Shown here: in pieces, positions 27,345 to 35,621 of the stretch | Layout: every line of letters starts with the position of its first letter | How positions within the stretch are numbered: position 1 is the first letter of the stretch | NCBI GenBank assembly: GCA_022819745.1 | Contig: JAJEGS010000021.1 | Span: 208,647 to 272,646 of the forward strand | Direction of reading: 5' to 3' | Length of the DNA stretch: 64,000 bases | Source of the DNA: Candidatus Latescibacterota bacterium | GTDB lineage: Bacteria > Latescibacterota > UBA2968 > UBA8231 | Program-made: the position numbers and the translations under genes | Notes under the pieces: model-generated | The model's database searches: none | What the model was told of the DNA's origin: nothing | The model's input: the letters and a program-made list of their open reading frames with translations, nothing else

Positions 27345-27356
27345 AAGGAGCAGATT

Positions 27357-28250
27357 GTGATTCCATTGGTCAGCACTCTCTGTCAAGGGCCGCTAGGCGT
27401 GGCCCAGCTACCGCGTCTGTGGTGGAAAAACCTTCTGCACCAAGCCGGACAGCTCGACGAGGACTATCCCTTTTGCAGTGGCGGTCTCGACAAATACGTG
27501 CTGGAGGTGCTGCGCATCGACCAAGACAGTGCCTTGCGTTTTTTGTGGGATCAGCGGCCTAACTACCTACAGTTCGAGGAGTGGGTGACCGCCGAAGGTA
27601 CCCACGAGGATGCCCGCATTGCGCGCTGGAACGAGTCGCTGGTGCCGCGCACCCACTATAGGCCGGACAAAATCGACGAGACCTATGGGGATATAGGCTG
27701 GTCGCCGGAGGAGACGACCGAGGTGTCGGCCGTGCTGCTCAACTGCCTACAGGACTGGCATCTTTTCCATCGCCGCGTCTTTGCTCGCGTCCTCACCCCC
27801 GATGCCCCGGGCCTGTCTGGGCCTGTGGCTCCTACCCTCAGCAGCATTGACCGAGGCCCGTTGGGCATCTGCCAGCTACCGCGCACTTGGCTCAAGACCT
27901 GTCTGCGCGCCAGAGGCTGGCTGCATCTCGACTACCCCGATTGCGCCGAGGGCAGCCTCGACCAGCGCTGTTTGCAGACCCTGCAGGTGGATCAGGACGC
28001 AGCTCTGGCGTTTCTCCGCGAGGAGATGCCGACGTATCTCGCATTCGAGGACTGGGTGCGGCAGGAAGGTACTATTGAGGAAGAGGCGGTGGCGGCCTTT
28101 AACCAGCGCCTGCTCGAACGCGAGCACAACGCCGCCAAACAGGCCGAAATCCACGCTACCTTGCAGCGTCCCCCGACGTGGACGTCAGGGGTACTGCTCA
28201 ATCACTTGGAGGACTGGCACTACGCTTACGAGGGGTTGGTCGGAGGGTGA
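27357..28250 (+). CDS. Tandem DUF5069-like domain protein
   Basis: The 297-residue protein is made of two similar halves. Half one contains GPLGVAQLPRLWWKNLL and IDQDSALRFLWDQRPNYLQF; half two (from about residue 165) contains GPLGICQLPRTWLKTCL and VDQDAALAFLREEMPTYLAF. The G-x-x-x-LPR-x-x-x-K start and the DxxxLxxxxxD pattern resemble DUF5069, normally a single small domain of unknown function. The start is GTG 27357 with AAGGAG about 7 bases upstream, 12 bases after the aldo-keto reductase. The family assignment is moderate; the internal duplication is directly visible. Confidence 0.6.
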   Translation: MIPLVSTLCQGPLGVAQLPRLWWKNLLHQAGQLDEDYPFCSGGLDKYVLEVLRIDQDSALRFLWDQRPNYLQFEEWVTAEGTHEDARIARWNESLVPRTHYRPDKIDETYGDIGWSPEETTEVSAVLLNCLQDWHLFHRRVFARVLTPDAPGLSGPVAPTLSSIDRGPLGICQLPRTWLKTCLRARGWLHLDYPDCAEGSLDQRCLQTLQVDQDAALAFLREEMPTYLAFEDWVRQEGTIEEEAVAAFNQRLLEREHNAAKQAEIHATLQRPPTWTSGVLLNHLEDWHYAYEGLVGG

Positions 28251-28280
28251 GCTTCTGCAAGATGCTGACCCCGTAGAGGA

Positions 28281-29684
28281 TTATTCCTCCGTTGTGGTCG
28301 GCGTCAACAGCGCGTCGATGGGACCGCCCTCTTTGATGTAGTTGATAACTACGTCGCGGATCAGATCCTCTTCGAGCCATACCGACTTGGTAGTCCCGAT
28401 CAATGACTCGCGCCGAGGCGGCTCGACGACGAAGGAGTTCGTCGCCACGGTATAGAGACGATCAGGATCAATCGTCGTGTCCGCAGTGGTTAGCCGCTCT
28501 AATAGTTCGCCGCCAATGTCCTTCCCGAGAATCTGCACGATGGCGAGTTGATTGCCGAAGGGGTGGATGGTCCAGATGTGACGGGCCGTAATGTTGCCCT
28601 GATACAAGCGATTCCGCACGCCCCCTTTGTTATAAAAGCCAATATCCGAGCCGGACCGAGTCGCCAAGATGTGCTCTACGAGCATGTACATCTCCTCCTT
28701 ACTCCAGTCTCGCTCGGTGTGTCCGATGGTGATGTCGACCAGTTCGGAGACGCGATCTTCCCATTTTGCTACGATGGCAGCTACCTTGGGGTTCGGCTGT
28801 TGAAGTCGATCGTCAGCGGCGGGTACGACAAACCCCTCGACTTTTGTTACCTCTCCCGCATCATGGTCGTAGAGCATTTGGACGTGGCCGACGTGCGATG
28901 TATAAGCACCGGCGCGGACGATCGGAGTGCCTCGCACGATCTGAGGAGGACTGATGACAGTGTGATTGTGACCGCTGACGATGAGGTCGATGTCGTCCAC
29001 TGATTCGGCCAAGGTACTGTCAGCAACGTGACCGGCGTGGGACAGGAGGATGACGATATCGACATGGGATTTGATCGAGTCAATGGCTGCACGGACGGAC
29101 GCGATTTCTCCGTCGAACGTCACTCCTTCGTTGCCCTTCGTCGTGGTAATGTCTCTGGTTTTCTCCGTTGTGACGCCGACGATGCCGACGCGTAGGTCTT
29201 CCAAACTCAGCGTCGCGAAGGGCGCGTCGGCGATTAGTTCGCCAGCAGGGCCGCGCGCGTTCGCGCTCAGCAGGGGAAAGTCGGCGATATCGCGGTAGGC
29301 GAGGATTTCGCGCCAGCCATAGTCAAATTCGTGGTTGCCGAGCGCGACGGCGTCGTAGCCGACGGCTGTCATCACCTCAAAAATCGGTCGCCCCTGAAAG
29401 AGAGTTGAGATGGGCGTGCCGGATACGCAGTCTCCAGCATCCAGAGCCAGCACCTTTGAGGAACGAGCGCGTTCGCGGTCGAAGTACGTGGCGATGCGGG
29501 CTAGTCCGGCGGCTCGGTCGCCGTCGGACGAGATATAGCCGTGAAAGTCGTTAGTGTGCAGGACGACGAGGGTGTCGATGGTGGAGAAGGCGGGGGCGGC
29601 CCTCAGGCAGAGTAGAACCAATACTATGTGGAGGGACAATTGCCAAGTCTGCGGATGGGAAGACGCTCTTGATATACGTTCCAT
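28281..29684 (-). CDS. Exported 5'-nucleotidase/2',3'-cyclic phosphodiesterase family metallophosphatase
   Basis: The 467-residue protein has an N-terminal hydrophobic export segment (about 15-34). The calcineurin-like dimetal motifs follow in order: HTNDFHGY (D46, H48), LDAGDCVSGTP, ALGNHEFDYG, LLSHAGH and VSGHNHT. The C-terminal substrate-binding domain (about 300-460) contains GFYNKGGVRN and the typical HPFGNQLAIVQILG segment of UshA-type enzymes. Likely role: periplasmic or extracellular hydrolysis of nucleotides to nucleosides, which fits the nucleoside uptake pair at 11-14 kb. It is convergent with the DUF5069-like gene (30-base gap). Confidence 0.88.
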   Translation of the reverse strand: MERISRASSHPQTWQLSLHIVLVLLCLRAAPAFSTIDTLVVLHTNDFHGYISSDGDRAAGLARIATYFDRERARSSKVLALDAGDCVSGTPISTLFQGRPIFEVMTAVGYDAVALGNHEFDYGWREILAYRDIADFPLLSANARGPAGELIADAPFATLSLEDLRVGIVGVTTEKTRDITTTKGNEGVTFDGEIASVRAAIDSIKSHVDIVILLSHAGHVADSTLAESVDDIDLIVSGHNHTVISPPQIVRGTPIVRAGAYTSHVGHVQMLYDHDAGEVTKVEGFVVPAADDRLQQPNPKVAAIVAKWEDRVSELVDITIGHTERDWSKEEMYMLVEHILATRSGSDIGFYNKGGVRNRLYQGNITARHIWTIHPFGNQLAIVQILGKDIGGELLERLTTADTTIDPDRLYTVATNSFVVEPPRRESLIGTTKSVWLEEDLIRDVVINYIKEGGPIDALLTPTTTEE

Positions 29685-29788
29685 TGATTCTCCGTTCTCG
29701 TGGGTTATCGAGGTATGTGGCGAAGCTTGGTTGGATTAGAGGCGCAGCCGCAGCCCGGCGTGTTAAATGCCTGTCTCAGTCTTGAACC

Positions 29789-30601
29789 TCAGCACGAGTA
29801 GGGCATCAGCATCTTCTCCAGCAGTTGAACCCTCGCTGGTAGCCCACCCCAGCGAGGTGGCGTCCGCTGAAGATCCACATCAAGCCGGAAGACGTGCGTT
29901 CCGGGGTTCGAAGTTGTTCTATGTAGAAGCGTCCTACCCTCAGGATCCGATGCTAAGACTGCAATCTGCTCAGACTGCGTTTGTGCGTCGATACGGAAAG
30001 CGGCGATGATATGGGCATTGCAGTCCATTGCCCTTGCCGCCTGCAAGGTTTTCAGCTTGCTGCTCATAGACGCGACAAAAGAATCGGTTGGAGAAAGGAT
30101 CAGGTCAATCGACTCCAAAGCCGCAGCTATGCTTGGTTCGGGAAGCAGAAAGTCAGCGCAGGCTAAGATCGCTATTTTGGTTCCGTCTAGGTCAATGGGT
30201 GTGAGGGTTTGGCCTGATTTGAATGGACCTGCCTTAGTTGGGTTCTGGGGAATTAGCTTCCTCTGGCTTCCCGCGTACCCATCCGGAGTCGCAATGAAAT
30301 GCGTTAGGAACATACCGTCTGTTGCAGACTCAACTAGTCCAGCGCAGATGGCTATTCGGTATCTCTTCGCCAAGGCACAGACTTCCTCCACGTGGGGTCC
30401 GTCGGGAACTGTTTCTCCGAGATTGACAAGATCGGTTTTAATTACACCGCCGGAGATGTTCAGCTCCGGAAAAACGTATATGTCTGTCTCAGAGGTTTCT
30501 CCACCAGCGAGGACCTCCTCCATCAGCGCTAGGTTCTTGTCCGAATCGCCTGTAGAGCAATTGTGAGCCACTGCGGCGATGGTTGTCCTTTTTGTCTTCA
30601 T
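29789..30601 (-). CDS. Carbon-nitrogen hydrolase (nitrilase superfamily)
   Basis: The 270-residue protein has the catalytic triad of the superfamily: E46 (VFPELNISGG), K115 (SQRKLIPQN) and C148 (ILACADFLLPE). Members hydrolyse amides, carbamoyl groups or nitriles. The start was placed at ATG 30601 (MKTKRTT); the longer frame adds 30 residues with no homology. A second C-N hydrolase and a Nudix gene follow upstream on the same strand, in the order C-N hydrolase, Nudix, C-N hydrolase, suggesting a joint pathway acting on an amide or nucleotide-linked substrate. Confidence 0.85.
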   Translation of the reverse strand: MKTKRTTIAAVAHNCSTGDSDKNLALMEEVLAGGETSETDIYVFPELNISGGVIKTDLVNLGETVPDGPHVEEVCALAKRYRIAICAGLVESATDGMFLTHFIATPDGYAGSQRKLIPQNPTKAGPFKSGQTLTPIDLDGTKIAILACADFLLPEPSIAAALESIDLILSPTDSFVASMSSKLKTLQAARAMDCNAHIIAAFRIDAQTQSEQIAVLASDPEGRTLLHRTTSNPGTHVFRLDVDLQRTPPRWGGLPARVQLLEKMLMPYSC

Positions 30602-30734
30602 AATCTCCGAGACTGAGGGTGACGTTTGACGTTTTCGCCATCCCCTAACCGCGCAGCGGTTGTGCGAAGGGAGAAGCCCGAAGCCGGGCACTGCATATTG
30701 GGCGGCACCTCCACTTCACCAACAGAACGCGGGG

Positions 30735-31181
30735 CTAAGACGCCGGCCACGCTAGGTCAACTGCGAATGCCCCCACCGCAGTGAGTGGCAGCGACCGGGC
30801 TTGATTCTCGGTGCACCACTCGCAACGGTCCGTCGAGCCGTCTTGCTCGAATCTGAGGTCGAGGAAGCTAACAGTAACATTGTAGATGATACCGACGTGG
30901 TGAACCGAGTCGTGCGGACGCTCCACGCTTCTGGGATAAGTGTGTGAATATACCTCAGTGATTCCAATTGTCTCGACCTCGGCGATGCCCGTCTCCTCTT
31001 CCAATTCGCGGAGCAGAGCAGCCTCTGGATGCTCTCCCCACTCAATCCCGCCGCCTGGCATAGTCCATTTTCCTTGGTCCAGTCCGCTAGCCATGCGAAC
31101 CAAGAGAAGCCGACCTGACGGATCACGGCAAAGCCCATAGGCACCTATATAAACGCGCGGAGTATCGGAGGCTGAAGACAT
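30735..31181 (-). CDS. Nudix hydrolase
   Basis: The 148-residue protein has a complete Nudix box: G44-x5-E50-x7-R58-E59-L-x-E62-E63-x-G65-I. It hydrolyses nucleoside-diphosphate-linked compounds; the substrate is not predictable. Its end is 133 bases from the start of the C-N hydrolase at 30601, and its start is 8 bases from the stop of the C-N hydrolase at 31190, so it is likely co-transcribed with the latter. Confidence 0.88.
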   Translation of the reverse strand: MSSASDTPRVYIGAYGLCRDPSGRLLLVRMASGLDQGKWTMPGGGIEWGEHPEAALLRELEEETGIAEVETIGITEVYSHTYPRSVERPHDSVHHVGIIYNVTVSFLDLRFEQDGSTDRCEWCTENQARSLPLTAVGAFAVDLAWPAS

Positions 31182-31189
31182 TATCGCAT

Positions 31190-32023
31190 TCAGTCGAAGG
31201 CATTTAGAGCTTGTGAACTTTCAGGGTAACACTCTTCGAGGAAGGCTCTGACAATCGCTGGATTTTTCGACGAATCCCATCCGCGTCTTTCTTGGTCAGC
31301 TTCTGGTTCAATGTCCGCGATGAGCAAATCCTCAACAAATGGCTTTGACGAAGCAATTACCGCTCCATTGGGATCAATGATGTTTGTTGATCCGTAGGAA
31401 ACAAATCCGTTTTGGTGCCCCGCGACGTCAGCCGCTATCACGGTCAAGCCATTCTCGACTGCTCGTGCGATCTGAGCGCTTCTAGCCCTAGCTACTACAT
31501 CGGCCTTGTTAGGCGGCAAGCAGTTGTTCGTGGGAACGAAGAGAACAGTCGCCCCTTTGGCTGCCATGACTCGAGATGGCTCGATGTAATTGGTGTCATT
31601 GCAGATGATGATGCCAAATGTCAACGATCCGAGCGTAAACGTAGGCAGTTCATCGCCTGCATTATAGATCGAGTTGCGAATCGCCGGATACGCCTTTCTA
31701 TAGCGACCGAATACCTTCCCGCGGTGAAAAATAATAGCTGTATTGTAGAGTCCTGTGTTTGCCGACTCGGTAAAGCCAATAATCGTACTCACTGTTTTGC
31801 TGGTGAGAGGCGAAAGAAACTCTTCCAATTGACCATTTTCGATGTTGAATGCCAGTTCGGACGGCCTGTCGGAGTAATCTGCTAGGCCGCCAAGGACCGC
31901 CTCTGGACAGCACAGTATCTCGACGCCTTTGTCTTCACATACATCTATTTGTGTCCGTAAATAGCTCAATGCTTCCATTGAGCCATTCTCGAGCAGTGGT
32001 GCCTGATAGGCAGCAATCTTCAT
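31190..32023 (-). CDS. Carbon-nitrogen hydrolase (nitrilase superfamily)
   Basis: The 277-residue protein has E41 (CCPEAVLGG), K110 (YRKAYPAIRN) and C141 (IIICNDTNYIEPSRVM) as the superfamily triad. ATG 32023 (MKIAAYQAP) is the natural family start; the frame runs 42 residues further upstream without recognisable sequence. It is not a close copy of the C-N hydrolase at 29789. The gene is more AT-rich than the neighbouring blocks, so it may be a newer arrival. First gene of the C-N hydrolase/Nudix set. Confidence 0.87.
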   Translation of the reverse strand: MKIAAYQAPLLENGSMEALSYLRTQIDVCEDKGVEILCCPEAVLGGLADYSDRPSELAFNIENGQLEEFLSPLTSKTVSTIIGFTESANTGLYNTAIIFHRGKVFGRYRKAYPAIRNSIYNAGDELPTFTLGSLTFGIIICNDTNYIEPSRVMAAKGATVLFVPTNNCLPPNKADVVARARSAQIARAVENGLTVIAADVAGHQNGFVSYGSTNIIDPNGAVIASSKPFVEDLLIADIEPEADQERRGWDSSKNPAIVRAFLEECYPESSQALNAFD

Positions 32024-32262
32024 GCGATAAATCCGATCCCGGTATGTTCTCCGACGGACACTTACTCTTGGTCGCGTCGGACCGCATAGGCGATCCACTT
32101 CCGCTGAGAAAGTGCAAGGGGCATTCTCATTAACGTACAGCCCCTTCACATCGTCAAGGTCTTCTTTTTACCCCCACAATTGTCAATAGTTAATAATTAA
32201 TGCTTATTAGCCGCGAATATGGTTTTTGGGCACAACTCCCCTTAAAATGAGGAGGATACGAC

Positions 32263-33699
32263 ATGCGACAGCAGCGCACGATCTACTTTAACGATGCTCG
32301 GCACTACTATCTTTTTGCCTTTGAGCCGCCGATGGCGCTCGAAGACGCTTGGGTGCCAGTGGATGAGGTCGCAGGCACGGGGGTGGATACTTTTGCCTAC
32401 GGGGTCGAGCGCGGCGACGGGCTTTTCTATCCATCGCGGGTGGGGATGATGTTCGGAGCGGATATTCAGCCCTTTGAGCAGGCCGCCTATTGGCGCACTT
32501 GGCACAACATGCAGAGCCTGATCGAACGCGGGCTCGACCCGCTGACAGTGCTCATCGACCGGGCACACGACCATAGAATGGATTTCTGGGCTAGCTTGCG
32601 GATGGCCGCCTACGGGAATATGGAGTCGACCCATAAGCTGGCCGACGGCGGTGGCGGGCTAGCTCACGCGGAGGTGCGGGCGCACATCTTGCAAGTGGTT
32701 GAGGAACTGGCGACCGAGTACGAAACCGATGGTGTTGAGTTGGACTTTGCCCTGCCGGGCGGGGCACCGCGCATTTTGCGGGAGGAGGATGTGGAGGCGA
32801 CGACGCCCGTTTTGACCGATTACGTAGAGCAACTCGCCGAGCGGGTGCGCGGGCAGCGGTCGGGGGTGGTCGGAGCGCGGGTGTTGCCCACTGAGGAGAT
32901 GAACTTGGCGCAGGGCTTGGACGTGCGGACTTGGCTGGAGCGCGGGTTAGTGGATTTCTTGGTGCCGATCCGCTACGGCTATATGATCCTCGACGGGGAC
33001 ATGCCGATAGATTGGCTGGTCGAGGCCGCGCACGCGGCCGATGCGGCGGTCTATGGTACCTTGCAGCCCTACGTAGCTGATGAATCGGTTGGGGCCGAGC
33101 GGGTTTGCCCCACTCCTGCCCAACTGCGGGCGGCGGCGATGAATCTGTTGGATCGGGGCTGTGACGGGCTGTACGCGTGGTTTATGCCCTGGCCCTTAGG
33201 AGACCAGGAGCGCAGCGCGCTGAGCGAACTGGGCAGTCGGGAACTGATGCAGGAGAAGGACAAGCACTACGTGCTGGCGCGGCGGTCGGCGGATGCGGAA
33301 AACCAATACCCAGTGGCACTGCCGGTGGAGATCGCGGCCGACGATAGGGCACAGCATACCATTCCCTTTTACTTGGCTGACGACGCGCAAGAAGGCCGCG
33401 TCAGTCAGGTGTTCTTGCGGATCAGAATCGTTGATCTGGTCTCGGACGACCGCTTGGAAATCGCGCTCAACGGCCAGTCGCTGCAAGGGGAGATATGTCG
33501 TCGCGAGTACGGCTATAAGGTCGTTCCATATCAGGGCATGTGGCTGATTTTTGATTTGCAGGAGGTGCGGCCGCAGCAGGGAGCCAACCGCTTGGAGATT
33601 GCGCTGGTGGAGCGGCCGGACGATTTGGTGAGTCCGCTGAAAGTCGCAGATGTGGAAGTCGAGGTGAAGTACCATCCACTGCCGACGGGGTTGGGATAA
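32263..33699 (+). CDS. GHL10-like TIM-barrel putative glycoside hydrolase
   Basis: The 478-residue protein lacks a signal peptide. Residues about 1-335 look like a TIM barrel of the glycosidase-like GHL10 type, with strand ends such as DGVELDFALPGGAP, FLVPIRYGYM and GCDGLYAWFMPWPLG; the acidic D-x-V-E-L-D-F pair could be catalytic. The C-terminal ~130 residues form a beta-rich module. Homologues are frequent in Poribacteria-like genomes, with no proven activity that I know of. GAGGAGG lies 7 bases before ATG 32263. No neighbouring gene clearly explains the substrate. Confidence 0.6.
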   Translation: MRQQRTIYFNDARHYYLFAFEPPMALEDAWVPVDEVAGTGVDTFAYGVERGDGLFYPSRVGMMFGADIQPFEQAAYWRTWHNMQSLIERGLDPLTVLIDRAHDHRMDFWASLRMAAYGNMESTHKLADGGGGLAHAEVRAHILQVVEELATEYETDGVELDFALPGGAPRILREEDVEATTPVLTDYVEQLAERVRGQRSGVVGARVLPTEEMNLAQGLDVRTWLERGLVDFLVPIRYGYMILDGDMPIDWLVEAAHAADAAVYGTLQPYVADESVGAERVCPTPAQLRAAAMNLLDRGCDGLYAWFMPWPLGDQERSALSELGSRELMQEKDKHYVLARRSADAENQYPVALPVEIAADDRAQHTIPFYLADDAQEGRVSQVFLRIRIVDLVSDDRLEIALNGQSLQGEICRREYGYKVVPYQGMWLIFDLQEVRPQQGANRLEIALVERPDDLVSPLKVADVEVEVKYHPLPTGLG

Positions 33700-33893
33700 G
33701 ACTGTTTTGACATGGTAAACCCTCCTCCATAAATTGACCTGCCATGCAAGCGAACAACTGCCTCTTATCTATTGCCCTGCGCATAGGCATCGAATTGAGC
33801 CGCATGAGAGGCTCCACTTGGGCCTCGCATAGGATAGGTGTGCCCAAACCGCTCTGAAGAGGCCAAGCTAAAGCATTTATAAACAATGATTTG

Positions 33894-33899
33894 TATAAT
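33894..33899 (+). promoter_or_regulatory. Possible -10 box upstream of the ABC exporter operon
   Basis: TATAAT, a consensus -10, lies in an AT-rich stretch. No good -35 box is seen at the normal distance. A start here would begin the transcript inside the first hairpin (33902-33929) and force it through the second. Confidence 0.3.
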
Positions 33900-33901
33900 T
33901 T

Positions 33902-33929
33902 AGCCGGGAGCCTCGTTTCCGGCTTTTTT
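33902..33929 (+). terminator. Intrinsic terminator after the GHL10-like gene
   Basis: AGCCGGGAG pairs with TTTCCGGCT (two G-U pairs) around CCTCG... and is followed by six T residues. It is 203 bases downstream of the GHL10-like stop. Confidence 0.7.
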
Positions 33930-33940
33930 ATGACTTTTAG

Positions 33941-33974
33941 AGACCGCGGGCTTATTGTCCGCGGTCTTTTTTTT
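33941..33974 (+). terminator. Strong hairpin plus T8 directly in front of an RBS (attenuator-like)
   Basis: AGACCGCGG (33941-33949) pairs perfectly with CCGCGGTCT (33959-33967), and T residues run from 33967 to 33974. The GGAG ribosome site (33975-33978) of the ABC permease follows with no gap, leaving no room for a promoter between them. The exporter mRNA must therefore read through this terminator. Confidence 0.75.
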
Positions 33975-33985
33975 GGAGATAACTG

Positions 33986-34780
33986 ATGATAACACTACTG
34001 CACAAATACGGGAAAACCATCGCCATCGTCGCGACACAGTCGCTCAACGACGCGATCTGGGGCCTGATTGGCGATTTCGCGTTGCGGCTATTTCACGTGG
34101 TGATCCTGCTTTCGCTCTGGCGCACGGTGATGGCGGGTCAGGGCGTGGTTGCGGGGATGAGCTTGGAGGCGGTGCTGACCTATACCATGGTCGCGGCAAT
34201 TTTTGCCGACCAGCTATCGGGCCGCACCCGGATCGACGACGATCTGTGGAGCGGGAATATAGCCAACCGCTTCTTGCGGCCGATGGGGATCTACGGGCAG
34301 ATGCTGGCCGAGATGGTCGGCGGCTGGATCCCCGGTTTGCTGTTCTTTGCGCTGCCGCTGTTGCTCATTGCGCCGCTGCTGGGAGTTGACCCCTTGCCGG
34401 AGACGTGGACGGCTGGGCTGTGGTTCCTGCTCAGTTTGGCGCTGGGCGTGGCGGTGGGCACGGCATTGGATCTGTTCTTTGCTGCGTGCATGGTGTTCTT
34501 GGAGCACAGCGTGTACGCGCTGCAACGGATCCGCACCACATTGACGGTGCTGTTGTCGGGTCGGCTGGTGCCGCTGGCGCTGTTGCCGTGGGGCCTCGGG
34601 GACTATCTGGAGTGGCTGCCCTTCGCGTCGCTGGCGTCGGCACCACTGCGTCTCTACACCGGCACGGGCGATCCACAGGATCTCATCCCTTTGCAGGTAA
34701 TCTGGGCTGTAGTGCTGTGGGTTAGTGCGCACGCGCTGTGGTGCCACAATCGCGAAAGGCTGGTGTCCCATGGCGGCTAA
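33986..34780 (+). CDS. ABC-2 family transporter permease (PF06182-like)
   Basis: The 264-residue membrane protein has six hydrophobic segments. The pattern matches the ABC2_membrane_6 group of exporters (often annotated as viologen or daunorubicin-type efflux permeases). The conserved segment RIDDDLWSGNIANRFLRPMG, between helices 2 and 3, parallels QLDHTLVQPQPLWMAL in the next gene. GGAG lies 7 bases before the ATG. The gene overlaps the second permease by 11 bases; with it and the ATPase it forms a three-gene exporter of unknown substrate. Confidence 0.83.
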   Translation: MITLLHKYGKTIAIVATQSLNDAIWGLIGDFALRLFHVVILLSLWRTVMAGQGVVAGMSLEAVLTYTMVAAIFADQLSGRTRIDDDLWSGNIANRFLRPMGIYGQMLAEMVGGWIPGLLFFALPLLLIAPLLGVDPLPETWTAGLWFLLSLALGVAVGTALDLFFAACMVFLEHSVYALQRIRTTLTVLLSGRLVPLALLPWGLGDYLEWLPFASLASAPLRLYTGTGDPQDLIPLQVIWAVVLWVSAHALWCHNRERLVSHGG

Positions 34781-35621
34781 CCACAACCCCGTAGTCCAGG
34801 TTATCAGGCGCTGGCGGGTGCAGGCGTATCTCGACTTCATGTGGATGACTCGGGACTTCAAGTTTTTTCTCATTAACGTCGTCTCCGACATCGTCCTCAG
34901 CCTCTCGGGGGTAATGGCGGTGTTCTTGCTGGCCGAGCGCTTTGCTGGGATCGGGGCGTGGAGCCGGGACCAGATTCTCTTCATGCTTGGCTACGCCGCC
35001 CTAGTACAGGGACTGCTTGAAATGTTCTTCCGCTACAACGTGCTGGCCATCAGTCGCCGCATCGGCCGCGGCCAACTCGACCACACCTTGGTGCAGCCGC
35101 AGCCCTTGTGGATGGCCCTGCTCACGGAAGGCTTTATACCCTTCTCCGGCTGCTGGGGAGCCATCGTCGGGTTGGGGATCAGCGCTTGGTCTTGGGGGCA
35201 GTTGGATATGACTGTGGAATCTGGCTGGTGGCTGTGCTATGGAGTCCACCTGCTGTCTTCCTGTATGGTGGTCTTGGCCTTCTCCTATTTGTGGAGCGCG
35301 CTGGCGTTTTGGTCGCCCGTGGGTGCCGAGGAGATCAGCTCCCGCACGATTAGTTTTGCTTGGCAGTTGAAGTCGTTTCCGCTCGATGGGCTGCATCCGC
35401 TCTTGGTTAACGGCTTGTTGAGCGTGCTGCCGGTGGGTTTTGTCGCTTGGTATCCCTGTCGGGTTCTACTCGGGATTGACCAAGGTGCTGGATCGCTGTG
35501 GACTACGCCGATATTCGCCTGCGCCCTGAGCCTGGTGGCGCTGATAGCTATCAAGAAAGGAATGAATCACTATGGACACACTGGATCGCAGCGCTACTTG
35601 CGCTGGGGACATCGCAGTTGA
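34770..35621 (+). CDS. ABC-2 family transporter permease (PF06182-like), second subunit
   Basis: The 283-residue protein also has six membrane helices and the family segment ISRRIGRGQLDHTLVQPQP. ATG 34770 (MAANHNPV) is chosen as it lies just before the stop of the first permease; the in-frame upstream GTG (34725) would overlap by 56 bases. Its 3' end overlaps the ATPase start by 50 bases. The two permeases are distant paralogues and probably form a heterodimer. Confidence 0.83.
   Translation: MAANHNPVVQVIRRWRVQAYLDFMWMTRDFKFFLINVVSDIVLSLSGVMAVFLLAERFAGIGAWSRDQILFMLGYAALVQGLLEMFFRYNVLAISRRIGRGQLDHTLVQPQPLWMALLTEGFIPFSGCWGAIVGLGISAWSWGQLDMTVESGWWLCYGVHLLSSCMVVLAFSYLWSALAFWSPVGAEEISSRTISFAWQLKSFPLDGLHPLLVNGLLSVLPVGFVAWYPCRVLLGIDQGAGSLWTTPIFACALSLVALIAIKKGMNHYGHTGSQRYLRWGHRS

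Noticed and set aside
32180..32209. TTGTCA / TTATTA pair upstream of the GHL10-like gene
   Set aside because: AT-rich region gives many such matches, with 18-base spacing and a weak -10; not enough to call a promoter.
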